From positions 81,159 through 145,158 of the forward strand of contig NZ_KV392042.1 in assembly GCF_001618145.1 (NCBI RefSeq): 64,000 bases of DNA, read 5' to 3'. The notes beneath the pieces were generated by a model that had not been told where the DNA came from, did no database searches, and saw only the letters and a program-made list of their open reading frames with translations. A program made the translations under genes and the position numbers. Origin of the DNA: Oceanobacillus damuensis (GTDB lineage: Bacteria; Bacillota; Bacilli; Bacillales; Amphibacillaceae). Shown piece by piece: positions 17,303 to 26,886 of this stretch (positions are counted from its first letter, which is position 1; each line of letters starts with the position of its first letter).

Positions 17303-17426
17303 CCGCCCCTGTGTACTAGGTTTTGCGATTACTTCTTTTTGAGCTAACAACTATACTGGTCAACCGCTCTTTATGCGGTTGTAGTTGTGGTACTTAGTAG
17401 TTACTGCTACTAAGTACCTTTTTCTT
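17285..17426 (-). ncRNA. Antisense antitoxin RNA of the holin-like toxin locus (RatA/SR-type)
   Basis: A strong minus-strand promoter (17433-17461) would start an RNA near 17426. It would begin with the hairpin formed by the arms at 17389-17400 and 17407-17418, contain CAACCGC/GCGGTTG (17361-17381), and end at the bidirectional hairpin 17290-17341 (AAAAAGAAGTAA...TTACTTCTTTTT). That hairpin also terminates the toxin mRNA on the plus strand. The RNA would overlap the toxin mRNA 3' end, as in B. subtilis txpA/ratA and bsrG/SR4. Length and ends are inferred. Confidence 0.65.
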
Positions 17427-17432
17427 ATTATT

Positions 17433-17461
17433 AGTATAGTTTGATATATTTATACTGTCAA
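17433..17461 (-). promoter_or_regulatory. Consensus sigma-A promoter for the antisense RNA
   Basis: On the minus strand TTGACA (17456-17461) and TATACT (17433-17438) are separated by exactly 17 bases, a near-perfect vegetative promoter. Confidence 0.85.
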
Positions 17462-17478
17462 TCTCTCTCTTTGACAAA

Positions 17479-17510
17479 GTGGACCAGTGTTCCTGTCCCC
17501 GTGGTCCTTT
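17479..17510. repeat. GTCCCC-type dispersed repeat
   Basis: GTGGACCAGTGTTCC then TGTCCCCGTGGTCC, ending in a T run. It is an imperfect inverted repeat (GGACCA/TGGTCC) lying just downstream of azoR, so it may terminate transcription from both sides. Confidence 0.6.
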
Positions 17511-17513
17511 TAA

Positions 17514-18158
17514 TTATGCTTTAACAGCTAACTCTAATAAACGTTGTGCCGAAGATTTCACTTCTTCCATTCCTGCAGCAATAATTTCTTGTGCTTGATC
17601 AGGCATCGCAGCGTGACCTTCTATAATCACTTCATCGATGATTTGCATACCGAATACACCGCCGAATACGTTGCGCATGTAGTTAACGGCCATTTCCATT
17701 GGAGCTGCCTCTGGTGTGGAGTAAGCCCCACCACGAGCGTTTAGGAAAATAGCTTTTTTATCAGTCATTAATTGAATCATGTTGCCTTCAGCGTCATATT
17801 TAAATGCAAACCCTGCAGCATATATATAATCGATGAATGTTTGTAATTTAGCTGGGATGGTTAAATTCCATAATGGGAACGCGAATACGACTACGTCTGC
17901 AGCTGTGATTGCGTCCATTGCTTTTTGCTTTGCAGTTAAAAGACGTGATTCAACGTCTGTTAAATCTCCACCATTTTGTACTTTCCCGAAAGCGTTAAAT
18001 AGATCTTGACCGAGGTAAGGTGTGTCTTCTTCAAACACATCGTAAGTTGTTACGTTTACGTCTTTACCTTCTAATTCAGCTATAAACGTTTCGTACATGT
18101 TGCTGGAAATTCCTTCTGTTGAAGGGCGATTATTTGCTTTTACTACTAATATATTCAT
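17514..18158 (-). CDS. azoR: FMN-dependent NADH azoreductase
   Basis: A 214-residue flavodoxin-like protein. It begins NILVVKANNRP and carries FAFPLWNLTIPAKLQTFIDYI, the conserved FMN-contacting loop of AzoR, and NARGGAYS in the second FMN loop. Azoreductases use NADH for two-electron reduction of quinones and azo compounds. The gene follows the beta-hydroxyacid dehydrogenase by 20 bases and is probably the last gene of the GntP-dehydrogenase-azoR unit, read from the minus strand. The ATG at 18158 is preceded by a GGAGAG-type site. Confidence 0.9.
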   Translation of the reverse strand: MNILVVKANNRPSTEGISSNMYETFIAELEGKDVNVTTYDVFEEDTPYLGQDLFNAFGKVQNGGDLTDVESRLLTAKQKAMDAITAADVVVFAFPLWNLTIPAKLQTFIDYIYAAGFAFKYDAEGNMIQLMTDKKAIFLNARGGAYSTPEAAPMEMAVNYMRNVFGGVFGMQIIDEVIIEGHAAMPDQAQEIIAAGMEEVKSSAQRLLELAVKA

Positions 18159-18178
18159 TCTTAAAGAACTCTCCTTTT

Positions 18179-19012
18179 TTATGCTTCTGGTTTTTCTTTT
18201 TCCATAGCGTCAAATAATTGTGTGGATGATAATGCATTGAATGGTAGGGATACATTATGTTTAATCCCTTGGTTGTAAGCTGCTATTAAGTCTTTAAGTA
18301 GAACGGCCAAGGCAGTTTCTGCGGTCCATTCAGAAACATCACTCCAATTTCTGGCCACCCAACTATCACCAGTACTTACTTTTAATAAGTTTAATACCTC
18401 TTCTTCAGGTAAGTTATAGTGTTTTCCTAATTTAAGTCCTTCAGCCACAGCGTTCATGTTAATACCTAAGATAAGGTTGTTAATTAGTTTGGCTACTTGG
18501 CTGTTGCCTGGTTCACTTCCGTAATAGAATGTGTTAGAACCAATAGCATCAAAGTATGGTTCGAAAGACTTTACAATCTCTTCTTTACCAGATGTCATAA
18601 TTGATAAAGTTCCAGCTTGAGCACCTGAAGCACCACCACTTACCGCAGCAGAGATTAACTTTAGTTCACTTTCCTCCTCAACTTTTTCACCTAATTGATT
18701 CATAGTTTGAGGATCGAGTGTACTCATAACAATAATTGTTTTATTTTTAGGTTTGGCAGATAGTAGACCATCCTCACCAAAAGTAATGTCAACATTTTGA
18801 GCATAGTCACGAACCATGGATATAATCGCTTCATCAGCTTGTTCTGCCACTTCTTTTAAGGTCTCTACCATGGTTAATCCTGCAGCTTCTGCTTTTTCAT
18901 AGACCCCTTTAAAAGCATCATAACCGATTACCTCAAAACCAGCTTTCTTTAAATTAACCGCCATTGGAAAGCCCATTGTCCCTAATCCTACAAATCCAAT
19001 TTTTTTGCTCAT
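18179..19012 (-). CDS. Beta-hydroxyacid dehydrogenase (3-hydroxyisobutyrate dehydrogenase family)
   Basis: A 277-residue NAD(P)-dependent enzyme. It has GFVGLGTMGFPMAVNLKKAG (GxGxMG Rossmann loop and family signature), SGGASGAQAGTLS (substrate-binding DVPVSGG-like loop) and KLINNLILGINM, with the catalytic Lys. The C-terminal half is the usual helical domain. The start at 19012 follows GGGAGG; an upstream in-frame ATG is less likely. Family members act on 3-hydroxyisobutyrate, tartronate semialdehyde or sulfolactaldehyde. With a GntP carrier upstream, reduction or oxidation of a hydroxy/sugar acid is likely, but the substrate is not settled. Confidence 0.87.
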   Translation of the reverse strand: MSKKIGFVGLGTMGFPMAVNLKKAGFEVIGYDAFKGVYEKAEAAGLTMVETLKEVAEQADEAIISMVRDYAQNVDITFGEDGLLSAKPKNKTIIVMSTLDPQTMNQLGEKVEEESELKLISAAVSGGASGAQAGTLSIMTSGKEEIVKSFEPYFDAIGSNTFYYGSEPGNSQVAKLINNLILGINMNAVAEGLKLGKHYNLPEEEVLNLLKVSTGDSWVARNWSDVSEWTAETALAVLLKDLIAAYNQGIKHNVSLPFNALSSTQLFDAMEKEKPEA

Positions 19013-19150
19013 GCTTAATTCCTCCCATATTGTAATATATTTTTTCATAGTATTGAAATCTATACATAAAAAACTTTAGTATAAAGTTCTTGATACCGTG
19101 TCCAACTTGAATAATTCGTATCAGATATAAAAGCTTTCTACAGTTATGCT

Positions 19151-20470
19151 TTAAGCTAAACCAAACAATGCCATGACTACGATAACGGCCATTGCAATCC
19201 AATGGGTAACACTTATACTGATAAATCCATTTTTGAAGGTGTCTTTCATCGTTAATCCCGTTATATTGTTGAATATAATCAAGAATCCAGAATAAGGCAC
19301 AATGGATAGAGCTCCAGAACCAATTGCGATTGCGCGGTGAATCGTTTCCGGATCTAATCCCATTTCCAAATAAATAGGGGCAAAATTTGCAACAGAAATG
19401 CCAATTGCGCCAACAGCAGAAGCAGTAATACCGCCTATAAGACCTGTACCAATCATTAATGAGAGGATGGGAGGTCCTGGAATGGATTGAATCGCTTGAA
19501 ATACACCCTTAAACGCAGGAACACTTGTTGCAATGCTACCAAATGCAATTGTACTACCAGTTGTAATCGTTGATGATAATGATTCATTAGCACCTTGATT
19601 CAATACCTCTTTTTGCTGGGCAATTTGTTTTCGGAAAAGAATTGCACTCAAAAGAATAGCAACTATTAAAGCGACAATAATGATGTTGTTCACAGAACTA
19701 AATAGTAATATGATGCCTAATAACACGACGATAGGCAGTAAACTTATAATAAATGGTGGAAGTTCACGTTTAGATATCTCATCTTTACTTCCAGCCTTCT
19801 CATCCACATTAAATGTCTCGTTTTTACGCAAGCTTCTGGAAAGCGATAATTTCATAAATACTAGTATGAAGACAATCGCTACGATGGAAGTTACAATTCC
19901 GATAAGCGGTGCAGCTGTTAATGTGGTTCCCAAGGTTGTTGAAGGCACAATATTGTGTAGGGAAGGTGCCCCGGGCATCATTGTCATCGTAAACGTTGAA
20001 GTCCCGCCAAACACTGGAATGACAACTAATTTCCACGAAATATTAAGTTCTCTGAAGATCGGTTTAGCCATCGGAATTAATGCGAATATGATAACAAATA
20101 CATTAATACCACCGTAAGTAAGGATGGCTGAAATGATAAATAATGCCACTAACGCGTTGTACGGATTTTTGGTTCCTACCACTGACAATACTCTATTTGC
20201 AATGGAAATCGTTGCCCCACTTTTATCCATGTATTTCGCTAAAATCGAACCTAATAGGAATATAGCGAAATTTGCTGCAATAAACCCAGCAAGTGCCGTC
20301 ATATAAGAATTTTCTTGGCCAAATACGGTCTCTAATATCGGTACGTCGTTAAACAGTAACACAACGATCGTTGCGATCGGTGCTGCAATGATGATATTAA
20401 ATCTTTTTATAATAAATAGAATGATTGTTAAAATACCTAACAATATTCCAATGATACCTAATATGTCCAC
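19151..20470 (-). CDS. GntP-family permease (organic/sugar acid:H+ symporter)
   Basis: A membrane protein of about 440 residues with about 12 hydrophobic segments. It shows the GntP-like ALAGFIAANFAIFLLGSILAKYMDKSGA and GGINVFVIIFALIPMAKPIF blocks. A GTG at 20470 is preceded by GGAGAAGGG and starts VDILGIIGILLG; an in-frame start 17 codons upstream lacks a site. GntP carriers import gluconate, glycerate, D-serine or related acids. It is followed by the beta-hydroxyacid dehydrogenase (138-base gap) and azoR, and is divergent from a LysR regulator, which most likely controls the unit. Confidence 0.82.
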   Translation of the reverse strand: MDILGIIGILLGILTIILFIIKRFNIIIAAPIATIVVLLFNDVPILETVFGQENSYMTALAGFIAANFAIFLLGSILAKYMDKSGATISIANRVLSVVGTKNPYNALVALFIISAILTYGGINVFVIIFALIPMAKPIFRELNISWKLVVIPVFGGTSTFTMTMMPGAPSLHNIVPSTTLGTTLTAAPLIGIVTSIVAIVFILVFMKLSLSRSLRKNETFNVDEKAGSKDEISKRELPPFIISLLPIVVLLGIILLFSSVNNIIIVALIVAILLSAILFRKQIAQQKEVLNQGANESLSSTITTGSTIAFGSIATSVPAFKGVFQAIQSIPGPPILSLMIGTGLIGGITASAVGAIGISVANFAPIYLEMGLDPETIHRAIAIGSGALSIVPYSGFLIIFNNITGLTMKDTFKNGFISISVTHWIAMAVIVVMALFGLA

Positions 20471-20832
20471 TCTGCCCTTCTCCCATTCTCTAGTTGTTAC
20501 GGATATTAAGTAAGCAGTCAATATCCTGACTAATTTTCATTACATCCATTGTTTTACAGTAAACTAGCAATCTCATGGTTCCAACCTACAACTTTGAGAG
20601 CTTCTCATGATGCACACCTCCTTTCATTAATGTTTTAATTACTAATAGATTATTTCAGGTATTATTAATTAAGGATAATTAGCGAAAAAATTTCAGAAAT
20701 CCAAATAAATACTTTAATGATGGTAAAACTTTTGTGTTGATCATTTATTGTGAATACGAAATAGTAACGTTATCAATCCCCTTTAGACTACTATTACAGT
20801 CTCATTTAGTGTAACCACTCACCAGGTCATTT

Positions 20833-20846
20833 TGATGACGTTTTCA
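20833..20846. promoter_or_regulatory. Near-consensus cre (CcpA) site between GntP and LysR genes
   Basis: TGATGACGTTTTCA matches the cre consensus TGWNANCGNTNWCA at every fixed position but one. It lies in the 600-base divergent region (20471-21070), which has no gene and must hold the promoters of both directions. Very AT-rich sequence near 20990-21045 could contain LysR binding sites. Confidence 0.4.
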
Positions 20847-21070
20847 ATAATCGAAGTCAATATCTTAATGCTATATTTCATTAATTGCTTTAACATAAAT
20901 TAATTTAACAGATAATATTTCATAAGTAAAATGAATTTAAATTATAAAACCTATGCATTTTGTCTATAAGTAATACGTTTCGCTTCTAGATAGTGTACAA
21001 CTAAGCTAATTATAGATAAAATGAATACTATACATAATAATAATGATATAAAGTTATGAGGAGCCAAAAA

Positions 21071-21949
21071 ATGGATACGAAGCAATTATATTATTTTATC
21101 GAAGTGGCAAAGCAAAAAAGTTTTACACGTGCAGCTGAAGTTTTATGCCTATCTCAACCAACAATTAGCAAAATGGTAAAGAATCTAGAAAGTGAGTTAA
21201 AAGTGGAACTCATTGATCGTTCAGCAAAAAAAATTGAATTAACTGTTGCAGGAGAAATTGTATTTGAGGAAGGGCAGAAGATTTTAGAATCGATTGAAAA
21301 TTTATCGGACCTTTTAAGTGATATGATGAATTTGAAGAAAGGAAAGTTAAAAATAGGAATTCCTCCACTTCTCGGATATTTATTTTTCCCAAAAATACTT
21401 AAAGGTTTTGGAGATTTATATCCCGAAATTTCGATTCAAATAGTAGAAAAAGGAGCAATTAAACTGAAGCAAGCTGTTAATGAGGGAATACTTGATTTGG
21501 GTGTAGTTGCAATACCTGTAGAGGAGGAATTTGATGTTATTCCTTTTGTGGAGGAAGATATGATGTTATTTGTTCATTCTTCTCACTCTCTCGCTGCTAG
21601 AGAGAAGGTTTCCTTACTAGAGATAAAAGATGAATCATTTGTTCATTTTCAAGATGATTCCACTCTCTATCAACAAGTTATACAGGAATGCAAACAAGCA
21701 GGATTTCACCCACATGTTTCTTACCAAAGTACCTATTGGGATTTTATCACGGAAATGGTTAAACAGAACCTTGGCATCTCCATTCTCCCTCGTTCCCTTG
21801 CAGAAAAAGTAGACCAAAGTGACATAAAAGCGATTCCGATCGTTGATCCACCCATCATTTGGAGGATAGGAATTATATTAAAGAAAGATAAGTATGTTAC
21901 ATATGCAGCAAGAGAAATGGTTGAATACATTTCTTCCTCGTTAAGATAA
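21071..21949 (+). CDS. LysR-family transcriptional regulator
   Basis: A 292-residue protein with the LysR winged HTH at residues 1-60 (LYYFIEVAKQKSFTRAAEVL, SQPTISKMVKNLE) and a periplasmic-binding-like effector domain (GKLKIGIPPLLG, LDLGVVAIP). The ATG at 21071 is placed after GAGGAG; an in-frame start five codons earlier is weaker. Divergent orientation with the GntP/dehydrogenase/azoR unit, the classical LysR arrangement, makes that unit its likely target. Confidence 0.9.
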   Translation: MDTKQLYYFIEVAKQKSFTRAAEVLCLSQPTISKMVKNLESELKVELIDRSAKKIELTVAGEIVFEEGQKILESIENLSDLLSDMMNLKKGKLKIGIPPLLGYLFFPKILKGFGDLYPEISIQIVEKGAIKLKQAVNEGILDLGVVAIPVEEEFDVIPFVEEDMMLFVHSSHSLAAREKVSLLEIKDESFVHFQDDSTLYQQVIQECKQAGFHPHVSYQSTYWDFITEMVKQNLGISILPRSLAEKVDQSDIKAIPIVDPPIIWRIGIILKKDKYVTYAAREMVEYISSSLR

Positions 21950-22045
21950 GGGTTCTTAATGTATCCTAAAGATTATCGACAAGTAATAGAAAATTTTCCT
22001 TTATTCTTTTCTTAAAATGTCGTTTTAGGGTATTATAGATAATGT

Positions 22046-22072
22046 GAACCTCCAGTTAGTGGGGGTTCTTCA
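22046..22072 (+). terminator. Terminator after the LysR gene
   Basis: GAACCTCC and GGGGGTTC form an 8-bp stem (one GU pair) around a 7-base loop, followed by TTCATTTT. Confidence 0.65.
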
Positions 22073-22246
22073 TTTTCCTATTATTGTCAGCACCACAAAA
22101 AGAGACTCACAGGCACTTATACGAATCGGGAGTTTGACTTGCTGTTCTTTTCCTATAAACAATACTTATTATTCCCGAATTCTGTTCGAAAAGGGGCTTG
22201 TCGCCAGTTAACCTGTGATAAACTAGAAAATTTAGAGGTGGAATAA

Positions 22247-23464
22247 ATGGATCAAAAGAAGTCCCCAAATAATGTCATGCTGATTGTTGCTATTATGTTT
22301 GGATATGCATTGACATATATGGACAAAAATATGATTGCAGCAGCAATCATTCCAATGGAAGCAGAGTTGGGCTTAAATGCCAGCCAATCAGGCCTGCTAA
22401 TGAGTATGTTCTTCATAGGATATACCGTGATGCAATTTCCAAGCGGATGGCTCTCTGACAAAATTGGACCGAAAAAAGTATTATTGATTTCAATTGGTAC
22501 GATTCTAGTTGCAACCCTTTTCTTTGGATTTTTAAGCTCATTAATATTGCTGATGGTTATCCGATTAATTGCAGGGCTTGGGCATGCTGGAGTGCCGATA
22601 AGCTCGGCAAAGGTTGTAGCAAATACCATTAAGCCAAAACAAAAGATGTTTGTCCAGTCATTGATCTTATCAACATCTGGTATTGGAGGCATTCTTGCAT
22701 TTACACTAGGATCCTCGTTAATTAATATGAACTGGCGCTATGCCTACTTCGGACTAGCTATATTATTTGCTGTTTCGATTCTTATGATTTTGATCTTCTT
22801 TCCGAAAGAGAAAAAGGACCCAAACGCGGAAAAAAAGAAAAAAGAGAAAAAGGTTCCAATCAGTGTTGTTTTTAAAGATAAGAATGTATTTATTCTATTT
22901 ACTGCACTACTTTTTCTAAATATTGTTTTATACGGCTACCTTTCCTGGCTGCCATCCCTCTATGAGGCGGATTTTGGATTTGATTTAAGAGCAATAAGTA
23001 TTATTTTGGGTATCAATGCAATTTTAATGAGTGCCGGTGCACTTAGTTCAAGCTTTATAGTCGATAAAGTTTTTAAAGGAAAGGATAAGCGGTTTGCTTT
23101 AACTGCTATTATCGTTTGTGGACTTGCGTGTATTACTTTTGCCATTGCCGATAGCTTAGTTATTTCGATTATCATGATGTTTCTTTTTACACTTACATCC
23201 AATGCAGTCTACGTTACGCTGTTTAGCTGGCCACATAAATTGATTCGGCGCGAAGTGATCGGGTCCTCAATTGCTATTGTCAATATGGGTTCAACTGTTG
23301 GAGGCTTTCTGTCTCCTACCATTACTGGATATTTAATTACTGTTTTTGGCGGTGATTACAATGTGGCCTTTATTGCAATGGGAATAAGCGCATTTGTTTG
23401 TGGGTTAGTCATTCTTTTTGTAAGAACAAATCAAGTAAATAGTGGGGAATATAAATTAAATTGA
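22247..23464 (+). CDS. MFS transporter, anion:cation symporter-like
   Basis: A 405-residue, 12-helix major facilitator. It has MFGYALTYMDKNMIAAAII in helix 1, the MFS loop 2-3 motif GWLSDKIGPKKVLL, and IRLIAGLGHAGVPISSAK in helix 4, which suit the ACS branch (organic anions such as hexuronates, glucarate or phthalate). The two six-helix halves are joined by a Lys/Glu-rich loop (KEKKDPNAEKKKKEKK). The ATG follows AGAGGTGGAA. It lies downstream of the LysR gene with a terminator between, so it is probably expressed on its own. The substrate is unknown. Confidence 0.85.
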   Translation: MDQKKSPNNVMLIVAIMFGYALTYMDKNMIAAAIIPMEAELGLNASQSGLLMSMFFIGYTVMQFPSGWLSDKIGPKKVLLISIGTILVATLFFGFLSSLILLMVIRLIAGLGHAGVPISSAKVVANTIKPKQKMFVQSLILSTSGIGGILAFTLGSSLINMNWRYAYFGLAILFAVSILMILIFFPKEKKDPNAEKKKKEKKVPISVVFKDKNVFILFTALLFLNIVLYGYLSWLPSLYEADFGFDLRAISIILGINAILMSAGALSSSFIVDKVFKGKDKRFALTAIIVCGLACITFAIADSLVISIIMMFLFTLTSNAVYVTLFSWPHKLIRREVIGSSIAIVNMGSTVGGFLSPTITGYLITVFGGDYNVAFIAMGISAFVCGLVILFVRTNQVNSGEYKLN

Positions 23465-23478
23465 GGTTAAGAATTTGT

Positions 23479-23526
23479 GGTCAGTCCGTTGCTTCTCTTA
23501 AGTATTAGCGTGAAGGAGTCTGACCC
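23479..23526. repeat. REP-like palindrome GGTCAG...CTGACC
   Basis: GGTCAGTCCGTTGCTTCTC then TTAAGTATTAGCGTGAAGG and AGTCTGACCC. The ends are inverted and the middle (CTTCTCTTAA/GTGAAGG) gives a second imperfect stem. It is similar in build to the elements at 3464 and 7021 but with a different core. It ends in a T run and may terminate the MFS gene. Confidence 0.5.
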
Positions 23527-23558
23527 TTTTTCTAAAGATAAAGTATAATTATTTGGCT

Positions 23559-23590
23559 ATACCACAGCGTTTCTAGCGGTGGTATTTTTA
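23559..23590 (+). terminator. Hairpin with T run
   Basis: ATACCAC and GTGGTAT form a 7-bp stem closed by AGCG/TAGCG and followed by TTTTT. Confidence 0.55.
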
Positions 23591-24423
23591 ATATACGGAG
23601 AAAAACATTTTGAAACGATTTTTTTGATAATCATCAACCTGAAACGAACCAACTGTGCTACGGGAGGGTGACACTGAAATTGAGCGAACATGCAAAGTAT
23701 TGTAAGAACAGAAGGTTACAATATCTATTCTACCAATAAATTTTGGAATGCATTTTTGGACTGTTAGACGAAAAATATAATAAATAGTTTATTTTTTCTT
23801 TATTTTATAATATGTTCTGAATATTTATGTTAAAATAATTTTGAAGGTTGCAAAATGGGGGTTTTAACTAAGGGAGAAGCACGACAATTTTTTGTCATAA
23901 GCATTTTTGTGCAGAAAGAAAAGGGAATTCTTTTCTAAATTCCAACTATACAACCAAAGATGAGAAATGATAGAATCATGTTTCTTGAAACCCTCCGTCA
24001 GTCACACTCCTGCATGCGTCTTAGCTGACAGGCAACGGATTTGGAGTACAGGTGGATTGACACAACGAATGCTACAGCCATTTCTTCGTAAAAGGTATGC
24101 CAATGGATATGCCCCACGGCTGATTAATGTAAAGGTCTAAAGTTAGAAATAGGGAAATCCTATGTACCATCCAATGATGAGTTGAATGGTGTAAAGTAAA
24201 AATGCAACCTATAAAACATGCTATACCGAACAACTAGTGGTATCCATCCCATGGGCTTTTACTCCTGCGTCTAGTAAGGTAGCTGGGTTGTGCGGGACTT
24301 AGGTTTCGTAAATCTCCATTTTTACGCCATAAATCTCTCGATAACATATTTTATATCATTAAAGCATTGAAAAAGTAAGAAGAACCATTTTAATTATTAC
24401 TTTTAATAAAATTGAGGTGAGAA
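23591..24423. other. Long non-coding stretch before the AraC regulator
   Basis: About 830 bases with no open frame carrying a ribosome binding site. The part from about 23980 to 24300 has a higher GC content than its surroundings and may be worn-out coding sequence, but no family can be read from it. The last 60 bases are AT-rich and end in TTGAGGTGAGAA, the ribosome binding site of the next gene. Confidence 0.4.
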
Positions 24424-26646
24424 ATGAAGTATTTTAGAGGGGAATATTTAATTAAAATGCTTCTCATACTTGGTGGAAGCGTGGTCTTCATATTTTTATT
24501 AGTGTTTTTTTCTTTTTATATCAAAACAGCTAATTATCTTGAAAGAGAAGCTATAGATAATAGTGTTGAAATTATTAATCAAGTCAAAGATCGGTTACAG
24601 AATGAGTTGAATCAAGTTGAAAAGAGAGCAACAGAAATCGTATTAAACCAAGATGTAATAGAATCAATTTATGACAGAGAATTAGAAAATAATAACGAAA
24701 AAATATTTTCAATTTCAAAAAGTTTAAATCAATTTTCTCAGACAATTAATCAAATACAAAGTGTAGAATTATTTATTCCAGGGTCATCATTATTAATTTC
24801 TACTGCAAATGGTGTAGATACATTAGATAAGTTTTCTGATAATAAAAGGCAATTTTATCAAACAGTTGAAGCTTTGAGAAAAACAACTTGGAATATTAAT
24901 AGCGTAAATAATACTATTTCTTATGTTCAACCATTACCTGTTATATCAAACTTTCCACAAGGATATTTCACTATAAATTTAAACCAAGCTTTTCTTACAG
25001 AAAGTTTAGAGTCTTATTATTTAGTTGAAGAATCAAATTATCAAATTATCAAGTCAAACGGAAATGTCCTTTTTCATAAAAAAGAAGAAAATGCTAGTCT
25101 CTTTGTCGACAATACACAATTCCTATCCATGCTTAACCACACGGATCCAGTTGGATTCCTAATAGACGAAAGAAACCAAGTTATCCTTTTCCACGCAAAA
25201 ATCCATTCGGGTGAATGGTTAATATTATATGAAGTCCCATTTGAATCATTGTTCTATAAAAAAAATGACTTTATGCAAAGTTTAAATTTAACCGCTTTGA
25301 TCGTACTATTAATAGCGTTGTTGGTGGTATTCTGTGCATCTATCTATCTTTATTCTCCTTTAAGACAATTGGTAAAAGGATTAAGTGTTAAAAAGCGCAA
25401 GGGTTTAATAAAGGAATGGGCTCTCTTAGCTTCAACAATTAGTAATATGAATGAAAAGGTAAAAAACATAAATAAAGAACTTATAGAAAGTCGAAAATAT
25501 AATTTCGAAGCATTTTTAAGTAAATGGTTATTTACTGATTTAAATGTTAATGAGTTAAACAATTACCTTGATGAAGTAGGAATAGATCCATCATACAACT
25601 ATATTGTTTTGGTTATAGAATATGAAAAGGTTGAGAAAGACTCAGTTTTTCTAGTTCATGAAAAAGCGGGTGACGTTATCTCTGGTTGTTTAAGTCAATA
25701 TAATTTGTATCCGTTCTTTCTTCCATTGCAGGAACGATTAGTAGTGCTGTTACCGATACCTAAAAGAGAAAAGCATATTCAAGATAAGCAAAAACTCATT
25801 GACCTTGTTAATACGGCACACCAAGTAATCAACAAACATCTAAAAATACAAAGTTCAATTGGAATAGGGACTTTAACAGAAAGTGCGGATGAGATTAAAA
25901 CTTCTTTTTTGAATGCAGAAGAGGCATTAAGATTTAGGTTAAATAAAGGAATGAACCAGGTTATTAGTTATGATGAAATGCAATATACCAAATTCCTAAT
26001 TTATCCTTATCATATAGAAGAATCAATACTTAAAGGAGTAAAAAACAATAATCAAGAAATCGCTCTTACTGAGTTAAATAATTTTATCAAATTTATTAGG
26101 AAGCAAACTTATAATTATAAGTCAATCTATCATGCATTTACGATGTTATATATTTCTTTGTATCGTATTTTAGATGAAAATTGTAAAGATGATAAAGTGA
26201 AAATAAAACATGATTTCCATAATCAATTATTCGAAAAGAAAACATTAAATGATATTAAGAAAATGTTTGAAAAGGATATCTTACCTGGTTTTTTTGATAA
26301 AATTATGGAACAAAGTGAGAATAGTGGAGTAAATACGATTAATTCGGTAAAAAGGTTCCTTATGGACAATGTTACTGAGCCATTAACATTAGGGGAAGTT
26401 GCTAATCACTTTGATATAAATCCTAGCTATTTAAGCCGGTTATTTAAGAAGCTAACAGGTCAAAGTTTCGTTGAATATTTTTCAGCAATAAAAATCGAAA
26501 AATCGAAAGACATGCTTAAAAATACAAAATATTCAATTTACGAAATAGCTGAAAACGTTGGATATACTGAAAGAACCTTTGGCCGTGTTTTTAAAAAGGT
26601 TACGGGTGTAACTCCTTCAAATTATAGATTAGAACGTAAAGGTTAA
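24424..26646 (+). CDS. Membrane-bound AraC-family regulator with extracellular sensor domain
   Basis: A 740-residue protein. It has a membrane helix at about 12-32 (MLLILGGSVVFIFLLVFFSF), an extracellular sensor region of about 250 residues, a second helix at about 288-310 (LTALIVLLIALLVVFCASIYL), and a coiled linker and middle domain. The C-terminal double HTH of AraC type (about 640-738) shows PLTLGEVANHFDINPSYLSR, FKKLTGQSF and YSIYEIAENVGYTERTFGRV. The layout matches B. subtilis YesS/YtdP-like regulators, which sense extracellular sugars or peptides and act on neighbouring transporter operons. It precedes the peptide-scavenging operon at 27.95 kb in the same direction, now separated by an IS21-type remnant. 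Control of that operon is an inference from position. Confidence 0.85.
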   Translation: MKYFRGEYLIKMLLILGGSVVFIFLLVFFSFYIKTANYLEREAIDNSVEIINQVKDRLQNELNQVEKRATEIVLNQDVIESIYDRELENNNEKIFSISKSLNQFSQTINQIQSVELFIPGSSLLISTANGVDTLDKFSDNKRQFYQTVEALRKTTWNINSVNNTISYVQPLPVISNFPQGYFTINLNQAFLTESLESYYLVEESNYQIIKSNGNVLFHKKEENASLFVDNTQFLSMLNHTDPVGFLIDERNQVILFHAKIHSGEWLILYEVPFESLFYKKNDFMQSLNLTALIVLLIALLVVFCASIYLYSPLRQLVKGLSVKKRKGLIKEWALLASTISNMNEKVKNINKELIESRKYNFEAFLSKWLFTDLNVNELNNYLDEVGIDPSYNYIVLVIEYEKVEKDSVFLVHEKAGDVISGCLSQYNLYPFFLPLQERLVVLLPIPKREKHIQDKQKLIDLVNTAHQVINKHLKIQSSIGIGTLTESADEIKTSFLNAEEALRFRLNKGMNQVISYDEMQYTKFLIYPYHIEESILKGVKNNNQEIALTELNNFIKFIRKQTYNYKSIYHAFTMLYISLYRILDENCKDDKVKIKHDFHNQLFEKKTLNDIKKMFEKDILPGFFDKIMEQSENSGVNTINSVKRFLMDNVTEPLTLGEVANHFDINPSYLSRLFKKLTGQSFVEYFSAIKIEKSKDMLKNTKYSIYEIAENVGYTERTFGRVFKKVTGVTPSNYRLERKG

Positions 26647-26886
26647 GAAATTAATCTTTATTTGCAGAAATGACAGGGTTGTTTGATTTAAAGACGTTAT
26701 ATATTTAAATAAAAGAGACGGCTAATGATTACAGCCACTGAAATTTACCACCTCTGCCATATTATTTACCACAGAATGACGAGGAATTTACCAACGATTG
26801 CCAAACTGTTTACCAGTTCAAACCTCCTATATAATTAGTGAACACACCTATGGTGGTGTGACACTTTTAAATAGGAGGTTTTTTGT

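Noticed and set aside
23980..24310. Higher-GC patch that might be a transposase or intron piece
   Set aside because: I tried all frames for transposase or maturase motifs and saw none with confidence; left as unassigned.
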